From Candidatus Cloacimonadota bacterium (GTDB lineage Bacteria > Cloacimonadota > Cloacimonadia > Cloacimonadales > WRIO01): a stretch of DNA of 24,288 nt. Made by a program: the position numbers and the translations under genes. The DNA is taken from contig JALNXV010000011.1 in NCBI GenBank assembly GCA_023230175.1, forward strand, positions 1-24,288, given 5' to 3'. Position 1 is the stretch's first letter. Each line of letters opens with the position of its first letter. Below the pieces are notes generated by a model, which was given only the letters and a program-made list of their open reading frames with translations, was not told where the DNA came from and searched no databases. Below, one piece after another: positions 13,430 to 20,711 of this stretch.

Positions 13430-14982
13430 TCAATGCTGTAGGACGTGATATTCCTGACTATCTCTTGACTGGTGGAAAAGAGGTATACAAAGGAAACTGC
13501 TATCTGGACGGCAAGATGATATGCAAGGCTTGCAGAAAGACTGTCAGACATGAGAAACCGCAGGAAACAAAGGTTGTTGCTTCGCTTTCAGAAGCTCTCA
13601 GACTGTGCGGTGCGAAGAGCGGAATGACTTTCTCCTTTCATCACCACCTTAGAAACGGCGACTACGTTTCCAATATGGTGATGAAGGCTGCAATCGATGA
13701 CCTTGGGCTGCGGGATCTGACCATCGCAGCAACGTCGCTTGGCGATGCCCATGATCCCATTGCTGAATACATTGAAAAAGGGCAGGTCATCGGGATCCAG
13801 ACATCCGGGATCAGGGGAAGAGTAGGTGAGGTTGTTTCTGCCGGCAAGCTGAAGACTCCTGCCATACTTCGCAGCCATGGCGGAAGGCCAAGGGCAATCG
13901 AAGCCGGAGAGGTTCATATCGACATTGCTTTCATAGCTGCTCCGACGTCTGACTGTCAGGGAAACTGCAGGGGAATCGGTGGAAAGAGCAACTGCGGCAG
14001 CATGGGATATGCAATGATGGATGCCGAATACGCAGACAAGGTAGTGGTTGTCACTGATTGCCTGGTGGATTTCCCTAATTATCCTGCTTCAGTCAAAGCC
14101 ATAGATGTTGATGCTGTAGTCGTAGTTGATTCGATTGGCGATCCAAAGAAGATAGCCTCTGAAGCAGCTAAGATTAGCAAGAATCCAAGGGATCTCATGA
14201 TGGCTGAGGATGTAGCCAGGATTATCGCATGCACGCCGTACTTCAAGGATGGATTTTCCTTCCAGACCGGAGTAGGCGGGCCGTCGCTGGCAGCCAATCT
14301 CTTCCTTGAAAAAATAATGGATGAAAGGTCCATCAAGATGGGGTGGGCAATCGGCGGAATCTGCGGTCCTATGGTTGAAATGCTGAAGAAAGGCAAGGTC
14401 GGGAAGGTCATTGATGTTCAGGACTTCGATCTTGATTCAGTCAATTCAATAAATCAGACACCGGGTCATTATGAGATGAGCGCATCCCAGTACGCAAATC
14501 CTGCGAACAAAGGTGCATTTGTAAACAATCTTGACTTTGTCGTGCTTGCAGCTCTTGAGATAGATACATCATTCAACGTCAACGTGATTACAGGCTCTGA
14601 TGGAGTGCTTCGCGGAGCTCCTGGAGGGCATCCGGATGCAGCCGCAGGAAGCAAGTGCTGCATCATTGTAACGCCGCTTACCCGTGGCAGGATGGCTACG
14701 GTCTGCAAGCATGTCGTTACTGTGACTACACCGGGAGATTGCGTTGATGTTCTGGTCACAGATTATGGAATTGCAGTGAACCCAGCAAGGACGGACTTGG
14801 TGAAATGCCTTGATGATGCTAATATCAAGCATGTCAGTATCGAATCGCTTCAGCAGAAGGCTTACAGTCTTGTCGGCACTCCTGATGAGCTGAAGTGGAA
14901 AGATAAGGTAGTAGCTGTGATGGAAGCCAGAGATGGCACGATTCTGGATGTAGTCAGGCAGATACAGCCAGTTAGTATTTGA
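13426..14982 (+). CDS. citF: Citrate lyase alpha subunit CitF (citrate CoA/ACP transferase)
   Basis: A 518-aa protein of the CitF family, the transferase that exchanges acetate for citrate on the acyl carrier CitD. Recognisable blocks are AVGRDIPDYLLTG near the start, KSGMTFSFHHHLRNGDYVSN (about 64-83), GIRGRVGEVVSAGKLKTPA, and SDCQGNCRGIGGKSNCGSMG (about 176-195). The C-terminal half includes GVLRGAPGGHPDAAAGSKC, typical for the family's CoA-transferase fold. Length is normal (about 510). The ATG overlaps the citE stop by 4 nt, with TGGAGGA upstream, ensuring matched production of the subunits. It completes the gamma-beta-alpha order found in most cit operons. Confidence 0.97.
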   Translation: MINAVGRDIPDYLLTGGKEVYKGNCYLDGKMICKACRKTVRHEKPQETKVVASLSEALRLCGAKSGMTFSFHHHLRNGDYVSNMVMKAAIDDLGLRDLTIAATSLGDAHDPIAEYIEKGQVIGIQTSGIRGRVGEVVSAGKLKTPAILRSHGGRPRAIEAGEVHIDIAFIAAPTSDCQGNCRGIGGKSNCGSMGYAMMDAEYADKVVVVTDCLVDFPNYPASVKAIDVDAVVVVDSIGDPKKIASEAAKISKNPRDLMMAEDVARIIACTPYFKDGFSFQTGVGGPSLAANLFLEKIMDERSIKMGWAIGGICGPMVEMLKKGKVGKVIDVQDFDLDSVNSINQTPGHYEMSASQYANPANKGAFVNNLDFVVLAALEIDTSFNVNVITGSDGVLRGAPGGHPDAAAGSKCCIIVTPLTRGRMATVCKHVVTVTTPGDCVDVLVTDYGIAVNPARTDLVKCLDDANIKHVSIESLQQKAYSLVGTPDELKWKDKVVAVMEARDGTILDVVRQIQPVSI

Positions 14983-14989
14983 GTTGGAT

Positions 14990-16930
14990 ATGGGAAACAA
15001 CGTAACTTACAAGATTTTAAAAGCTCATTTAATGGAGGGTTCCCTTATAGAAGGCGATCCTATCGGGATTCATATTGACCAGACGCTGACTCAGGATGCC
15101 ACCGGAACGATGGCGTATCTGCAGTTCGAGACTCTTGGTTTGGATAAAGTCAGGAATGAACTTGCAGTAAGCTACATTGATCACAACACGACTCAGATTG
15201 GATTCGAGAATGCTGATGACCATAAATACCTTCAGAGCGTTGCCGCAAGGAAAGGGGTTGTGCTCTCGAGGCCTGGAAACGGAATCTGCCATCAGGTTCA
15301 TCTGGAGCGCTTTGGTGCTCCGGGAAAGACATCTCTCGGTTCTGACTCGCATACGCCGACCGGCGGCGGCCTTGGAATGATTGCCATAGGTGCAGGAGGG
15401 CTCGATGTTGCTCTTGCCATGGCAGGTGTACCGTATTCCATCGTCTGCCCGAAAGTGATAGAAATCAGGCTTTCTGGGAAACTCAGGCCATTCTGCACAG
15501 CAAAGGATGTGATTCTCACTGTGCTGAAGCGTTTCGGAGTAAAAGGGAATGTCAATTCTGTCTTCGAGTATACTGGAAGCGGCATTGCGTCTCTCAGCAT
15601 TCCTGAAAGAGCGACTATCTGCAATATGGGAACTGAGTGCGGTGTCACGACGAGTGTATTCCCGTCTGATTCGGTAACAAAGGCTTTTCTGGAAAAACAG
15701 TCGCGTGGAGAGTGCTACAGGGAAATCAGGCCTGACGATGATGCTGTTTATGATGATCTCTTTGAGATTGACCTTTCAAAGGTTGTCCCGATGGCCGCTT
15801 GCCCGCATTCCCCAGGGAATGTAGTGCCTGTCAGCGAGATTGCCGGCATGAAGGTGGATCAGATACTCATTGGTTCCTGCACCAATTCCTCTTATGCTGA
15901 TTTGTACAAGACATCAAGGATACTTGAGAACAAGACCGTGAACAAATGCCTCTCTCTGGGCATAGCTCCTGGGTCAAGGGATGTGCTGGCTGCAATCGCT
16001 GCAGATGGAAGCCTCGGACGTCTTATCAAATGCGGTGCCAGAATTCTGGAGAGCGCCTGTGGCTTCTGCATCGGAAACGGCTGTTCGCCGTCAAGCAAGG
16101 GTGTAAGCCTCAGAACCAACAACAGGAATTTCGAAGGCAGAAGCGGGACAAAGGATGCTCAGGTATACCTTGTAAGCCCTGAGACTGCTGCTGTGAGTGC
16201 CATCACTGGAGTGCTGACCGATCCTACTGCCTGCGGTCTTGAAGACATAGCTGTGCCTGAAAGAGGAAAGAGGAAGTATGATGATTCGATGTTAATATTC
16301 CCGGATAGCTATGCTGAGAAGCCGGAAATCTTCAGAGGACCGAATATTGGGAATCCTCCTCAGTCTCCTGCTCTTGACAGCAAGCTGGAGGGCCCTGTGT
16401 GCATAAAGCTTGGTGATAAGATTACTACAGATCACATCATGCCTGCAGGCCAGAGACTGAAGTACCGTTCTAATATCCCGCTGTATTCCACATTCGTCTT
16501 TGAAGGCGTGGATCCATCTTTCAGTAAAAGATGCATCGAGAACAAGAACGCAGGAAAGGCAGATTTCATTGTTGCAGGTCTCAGCTATGGACAGGGTTCT
16601 TCGAGAGAGCATGCGGCAATATGCCCGATGTATCTTGGAGTGAGGGCTGTGCTGGCTTTGTCCATTGAGCGTATCCATCAGGCAAATCTCTGCAATTTCG
16701 GAATACTGCCTCTAACTTTCAAGAATAAGGCTGATTATGATAATATAACGCAGTCTGATGTGCTGAGCATCGATGATGCAGTGAAGCAGGTGGAGAACGG
16801 CGGTGATATTCTTGTCAGGAACCTGACAAAAGGCACTCAGTTCAGCATGGCTTTGGAAGCAAGCGACCTGCAGCGTGATATGCTTATCTGTGGCGGCAGA
16901 CTCAACCAGATCAGGCAGAATCTGCATTGA
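14990..16930 (+). CDS. Aconitate hydratase (Clostridial/mitochondrial-like class)
   Basis: A 646-aa aconitase that interconverts citrate, cis-aconitate and isocitrate. Seen are QTLTQDATGTMAYLQFE near residue 32, YIDHNTTQ, FENADDHKYLQ, the substrate block RPGNGICHQVHLERFG with SDSHTPTGGGLG, the Fe-S ligands Cys in GSCTNSSY and two more in ESACGFCIGNG, and the swivel-domain motifs KITTDHIMPAG and GLSYGQGSSREHAA. The compact length (about 645) fits the bacterial form near mitochondrial aconitase, not AcnA/IRP (about 890). I start at the ATG 14990, since relatives begin with MG; a TTG at 14984 is possible. It lies 7 bp after citF, inside the operon. Aconitase is unusual between citrate lyase subunits and their maturation genes. 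Confidence 0.94.
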   Translation: MGNNVTYKILKAHLMEGSLIEGDPIGIHIDQTLTQDATGTMAYLQFETLGLDKVRNELAVSYIDHNTTQIGFENADDHKYLQSVAARKGVVLSRPGNGICHQVHLERFGAPGKTSLGSDSHTPTGGGLGMIAIGAGGLDVALAMAGVPYSIVCPKVIEIRLSGKLRPFCTAKDVILTVLKRFGVKGNVNSVFEYTGSGIASLSIPERATICNMGTECGVTTSVFPSDSVTKAFLEKQSRGECYREIRPDDDAVYDDLFEIDLSKVVPMAACPHSPGNVVPVSEIAGMKVDQILIGSCTNSSYADLYKTSRILENKTVNKCLSLGIAPGSRDVLAAIAADGSLGRLIKCGARILESACGFCIGNGCSPSSKGVSLRTNNRNFEGRSGTKDAQVYLVSPETAAVSAITGVLTDPTACGLEDIAVPERGKRKYDDSMLIFPDSYAEKPEIFRGPNIGNPPQSPALDSKLEGPVCIKLGDKITTDHIMPAGQRLKYRSNIPLYSTFVFEGVDPSFSKRCIENKNAGKADFIVAGLSYGQGSSREHAAICPMYLGVRAVLALSIERIHQANLCNFGILPLTFKNKADYDNITQSDVLSIDDAVKQVENGGDILVRNLTKGTQFSMALEASDLQRDMLICGGRLNQIRQNLH

Positions 16931-16942
16931 AACAGGCATTAG

Positions 16943-18322
16943 ATGAAAAGTGTTGAGAAGGGTGATTTTTCCAAAGGAAGCATTTCTTCCAATGTTTTCC
17001 GCCTGGCGTTTCCGATAATTCTTGCGGAACTCGTCCAGGTTGCCTACAGCATTGTTGACAGGATGTATATTGGTCATATCCCGGGGTGCGGGACTGAAGC
17101 ACTTACCGGGATAGGTCTTGTTCTTCCCTTCGTAACGATAATCACAGCGTTTGCCAACCTCTGCAGCTATGGCGGAGCTACCTTGAGTGCAATTGCCCGA
17201 GGAGAGAAAGATGACAGCAAGGCATGCCATATCATGGAAAATGCCTTTACGCTGCTATTGATTTCAGGCTTGGTTCTGATGATATTGTTCTACTTCTTCA
17301 CCTCGGACCTGCTGATGATCATGGGAGCAGATCAGACTACTGCCTTTTATGCATGCGAGTATTTTGATATCTATATCATAGGTACTGTATTTGTCTTGAT
17401 TTCACTGGGGATGAACAGCTTCATCAACATGCAGGGGTTCAGCGGCATAGGCATGTATACTGTGCTTATAGGAGCAGTGCTGAACATCATACTTGATCCT
17501 TTACTGATATTCACATTGAATATGGGAATAAAGGGAGCTGCAGTAGCTACGGTGATATCCCAGTTCTTCAGCGCACTGTGGGTTGTTGCTTTCCTTGCAG
17601 GAAAGAAAGCTCCGATAAAGCTCAGGCACCTCAGGGTTGAGAAACAGATTTCTTTCGATATCATGAAGCTGGGTGTGAGCGGATTCACATTCAAGGCTAC
17701 CAACAGCATCACACAGGGCATTGTAAACGCCACGCTGAGGCAATTCGGCGGGGTGTACGGCACGCTTTACATAGCTTCCATGTCAATCATCAATTCCATC
17801 AGGGAGGTGACATATCAGCCGGTTTCTGGTTTTGTTGAGGGTGCAAAGCCTGTTATCAGCTACAATTATGGTGCAAAGAAATACTCAAGGGTAGACAAGT
17901 CGATAGCGTTCCTGATGAAAATGTCATTAGGCTATATTGTCTTCATCTGGGCAATTCTGATGCTGTTTCCGCAGCTTCTTGTCCGGATATTCACAAGTGA
18001 CCCGGATCTGATTGCAACCTGCATACCTTGCATCCGGATCTATTTCTGCATGTTCTTCATGATGCCTCTTCAGACGTCAACCCAGAATGCATTCACTGCC
18101 CTGAAACATCCCGGGTATGCAGTGTTCTTCTCTCTGCTGAGAAAAGTATTCCTTATTGTACCGCTTACGATTATCCTTCCCCGTGTCGGATTCGGTGTGC
18201 TTGGTGTTTTCTGGGCTGAGGTGTTTTCTGAGGTGATCGGGGCTTCTGCAAGCAGCCTTTGCATGTATTTCAAGGTCTGGAAACCAATAAAGAAGCTTGC
18301 CGCCAGTGAGGCTGCTGCATGA
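16943..18322 (+). CDS. MATE-family transporter in the citrate operon
   Basis: A 459-aa membrane protein of the MATE (multi antimicrobial extrusion) family, NorM/DinF-like in length. About twelve hydrophobic segments are visible. Typical family sequences are NVFRLAFPIILAELVQVAYS at the N-terminus, IVDRMYIGHIPG, GIGLVLPFVTIITAF, and the repeat in the second half, QPVSGFVEGAKPVISYNYGA. MATE carriers export organic molecules in exchange for Na+ or H+. It follows aconitase by 12 bp and overlaps citXG by 4 bp (ATGA), so it is co-translated with citrate metabolism genes. A role in exporting a fermentation product or taking part in cation balance can be imagined, but the sequence gives no substrate. 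The Shine-Dalgarno is weak. Confidence 0.92.
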   Translation: MKSVEKGDFSKGSISSNVFRLAFPIILAELVQVAYSIVDRMYIGHIPGCGTEALTGIGLVLPFVTIITAFANLCSYGGATLSAIARGEKDDSKACHIMENAFTLLLISGLVLMILFYFFTSDLLMIMGADQTTAFYACEYFDIYIIGTVFVLISLGMNSFINMQGFSGIGMYTVLIGAVLNIILDPLLIFTLNMGIKGAAVATVISQFFSALWVVAFLAGKKAPIKLRHLRVEKQISFDIMKLGVSGFTFKATNSITQGIVNATLRQFGGVYGTLYIASMSIINSIREVTYQPVSGFVEGAKPVISYNYGAKKYSRVDKSIAFLMKMSLGYIVFIWAILMLFPQLLVRIFTSDPDLIATCIPCIRIYFCMFFMMPLQTSTQNAFTALKHPGYAVFFSLLRKVFLIVPLTIILPRVGFGVLGVFWAEVFSEVIGASASSLCMYFKVWKPIKKLAASEAAA

Positions 18323-19662
18323 ATCAAGTTACTGTAGAGATGATGATGCAGTGCCGTGATGACAGGGCAGCAGCCCAGCATGAATTGCTGTCTCGGTACC
18401 ATAAGCCTGTGATTTCTTTTTCCATGAATATCCCGGGTCCTGTGAAAACAAGTCCAGCTGTGGAGCAGGCTTTCAGGATCGGATGCAGAAGAATCATCGG
18501 CGGTTTATATGGAATGAAGGCAGAAATTCTGGAAAAGAGAATCCTTTATATTCCAACAGGTCCTGAGGCCTTGATCTGCGCAGACGCTGATGCTTGCATT
18601 CTGAAGGCGATGGCCTTGGAAATTGAGGACCAGGATGAGCTTGGGCGATTGTTTGATATAGACATTATCAATACAGATGGCTTGAAAGCTGGAAGAAATG
18701 CTTCTGGGAAACAGGAGCGAAGATGTCTGATCTGCGGCTGCCCTGCCAAGCAGTGTGCTTCCAGGCGTGTACATAGCTTAGGTGAACTTCAGGCAAAAGT
18801 GTCTTCTATCCTGGACAAAGCTGTCTCTGATGATTCAGCCAATAGGGTTTCTGTGCTGGCAGTAAAGGCTTTGCTCTATGAGGTCACCGCGACTCCAAAG
18901 CCAGGGCTTGTGGATAGAAACAACAACGGTTCACATAAGGATATGGATTTTTTCACATTCATGGGAAGCTCTGCTGTCCTTTGTCCTTATTTCAAGTCTG
19001 CATTCCTGACAGGTCTTGGCTCTGCTTCTCCTGCTGACAGCTTTGTCAGGCTCAGAGAGCTGGGAAAAGAAGCGGAGCGGCAGATGTTTTATGAGACAAA
19101 GGGAATAAACACTCACAAGGGTGCTGTTTTCTCACTTGGGATTATGTGCTGTGCCGTTGGTCTGGCTGGTTATGGTCACTGGGGCAACACTGATGAAATC
19201 CTGAGAAACTGCGCACTTATGACAAAGGGCATCATGGCTTCTGTCTGCAAGGCGGGAGCTGGCATCACTGCCGGTCAGATGCTGTACCAGAAGCATCGCA
19301 TTGCTGGGATCAGGGGTGAAGCTGAATCAGGTTTTCCAACTGTGCAGAACTATGGCCTGAAAGTGCTGGAAAAACTGCTATCTGATGGTAAAAGCTGGGA
19401 TGAAGCTTCTGCCAATGCCTTAATGGCAATTATCGCAGCTGCCCAGGATACTAATATGATGGCACGAAGCAGTGTTGAGAAAGCTGAGGAAGAAGCAGAA
19501 AAGGCTGGGAAACTTATAGAATCAGGCTTTGCTGCCATGTCTGAAATCAGGAAGGTTGATGAATTGTATATCAGGGATAACTTATCTCCAGGTGGAAGTG
19601 CCGACTTGCTTGCTTGCGGCTTGTTTCTGCATTTTCTGAAGAAGGAGGAAGAGCTTGACTGA
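18319..19662 (+). CDS. citXG: CitX-CitG fusion (prosthetic group transferase and synthase)
   Basis: A 447-aa bifunctional enzyme for citrate lyase maturation. Residues 1 to about 160 are CitX (apo-citrate lyase phosphoribosyl-dephospho-CoA transferase): the block FDIDIINTDGLKAGRN and the cysteine-rich RRCLICGCPAKQCASRRVH are characteristic. Residues about 175-440 are CitG, which makes the triphosphoribosyl-dephospho-CoA precursor: EVTATPKPGLVDRNNNGSHK, GINTHKGAVFSLG, GEAESGFPTVQNYG, DTNMMARS and LSPGGSADLLACGLF. Such fusions are known (for example in Haemophilus). The ATG overlaps the MATE stop by ATGA. Both domains look intact. Its end overlaps the citC start by 8 bp, coupling attachment of the group to its acetylation. 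Confidence 0.95.
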   Translation: MNQVTVEMMMQCRDDRAAAQHELLSRYHKPVISFSMNIPGPVKTSPAVEQAFRIGCRRIIGGLYGMKAEILEKRILYIPTGPEALICADADACILKAMALEIEDQDELGRLFDIDIINTDGLKAGRNASGKQERRCLICGCPAKQCASRRVHSLGELQAKVSSILDKAVSDDSANRVSVLAVKALLYEVTATPKPGLVDRNNNGSHKDMDFFTFMGSSAVLCPYFKSAFLTGLGSASPADSFVRLRELGKEAERQMFYETKGINTHKGAVFSLGIMCCAVGLAGYGHWGNTDEILRNCALMTKGIMASVCKAGAGITAGQMLYQKHRIAGIRGEAESGFPTVQNYGLKVLEKLLSDGKSWDEASANALMAIIAAAQDTNMMARSSVEKAEEEAEKAGKLIESGFAAMSEIRKVDELYIRDNLSPGGSADLLACGLFLHFLKKEEELD

Positions 19663-20689
19663 TTATTACGTTTCTCCTGTTGGTTTCTCCGATGCAGAAA
19701 CAGTTTCAAAGGTAAAGAAGCTTCTTGAGAAGGAAGGCATAGAGCTTGATAGGAACCTGGATTACATAGCTGCAATCTTTGATTCTGATTCCAACGTGAT
19801 AGCTACCGGCTCGGCTTTCAGAAACATGCTCAGATGCTTTGCTGTAGATTCAGCTCACAGAGGCGAGGGACTGTTGAATCTGATAGTCACCCACTTGGCA
19901 GAAGTGCAGGCGGACAGGGGCAACTCCCATTTATTCATTTATTCAAAGGCGATCTATTCTTCATTTTTTGAGAAACTTGGTTTTCATGAGATTGCACGGG
20001 TTGATGATTCATTCGTCTTCATGGAGAATTGCAAGGATGGTTTTTCTTCTTATATTGACGCTTTGGCCAGGACCAGATTCGAAGAAGGCATCAGCGGTGC
20101 TGTGGTGATGAATGCAAATCCTTTCACAAAGGGTCATCAATACCTTCTGGAGAAAGCGTGCAGCGAGTGTGATCACCTGCATCTTTTCATTGTAAGCGAA
20201 GACCTCTCGATTATTCCATACAGTGTCAGGTACAGCCTAGTAAAAGAAGCGATAAAGAATCTGGATAAAATCATTATTCATGACACTGGCTCTTATATTA
20301 TCAGCAGTGCAACTTTCCCCAGCTATTTTCTCAAGGATGAGATAAGCGTTGCCCAGGCGCAGGCAAGGCTTGATGCCATTGTATTCACTAAAATTGCCAA
20401 GGCTTTGAATATCACAGTGCGCTTTGTCGGAAATGAACCGCTGAGTGCTGTTACATCCATTTACAACGATGTCCTTCGATCCCAGCTTCCGAAAGAAGGA
20501 ATAAGCTTCAGGATTATACCACGTTTGAAGGTAAACGGTGTCCCAATCAGCGCCTCAAATGTAAGAAAAGCAATAAAAGAGGATGATTGGGCTACTGTCA
20601 AGGCATTGCTTCCATCTAGTTCCTATGACTTCTTCCGAAGCAGTGATGCTGCGCCTATCATCAGAAGAATCAAAGAAAGCCAGCAGTGA
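19655..20689 (+). CDS. citC: [Citrate (pro-3S)-lyase] ligase CitC
   Basis: A 344-aa enzyme that acetylates the prosthetic group thiol of CitD with ATP and acetate, switching citrate lyase on. The N-terminal 130 residues form a GNAT-like acetyltransferase domain (FRNMLRCFAVDSAHRGEGLL). The C-terminal part is a nucleotidyltransferase domain with the motif NPFTKGHQYLLEKACSECDH near 148-167, where the KGH is the family's nucleotide-binding T/HxGH, and a later GVPISASNVRKAIKEDDW (ISxSxVR-like) at about 295. The start is a TTG at 19655 with AAGGAGGAAG ahead, overlapping citXG. It is the last gene of the operon; 22 bp separate its stop from the convergent kinase gene, with no clear terminator. Confidence 0.95.
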   Translation: MTDYYVSPVGFSDAETVSKVKKLLEKEGIELDRNLDYIAAIFDSDSNVIATGSAFRNMLRCFAVDSAHRGEGLLNLIVTHLAEVQADRGNSHLFIYSKAIYSSFFEKLGFHEIARVDDSFVFMENCKDGFSSYIDALARTRFEEGISGAVVMNANPFTKGHQYLLEKACSECDHLHLFIVSEDLSIIPYSVRYSLVKEAIKNLDKIIIHDTGSYIISSATFPSYFLKDEISVAQAQARLDAIVFTKIAKALNITVRFVGNEPLSAVTSIYNDVLRSQLPKEGISFRIIPRLKVNGVPISASNVRKAIKEDDWATVKALLPSSSYDFFRSSDAAPIIRRIKESQQ

Positions 20690-20711
20690 ATCCGAAGCAT
20701 GCTGCCGGCGA

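Noticed and set aside
14984..14989. TTG start for aconitase
   Set aside because: Relatives start with MG at the ATG two codons later; neither start has a strong RBS, so this remains a minor doubt.
15298..15648. Minus-strand ORF inside the aconitase gene
   Set aside because: Antisense shadow of a strongly conserved coding region; no independent evidence.
20690..20711. Terminator between citC and the convergent kinase gene
   Set aside because: Only 22 bp are available and no stable stem with a U-tract was found.
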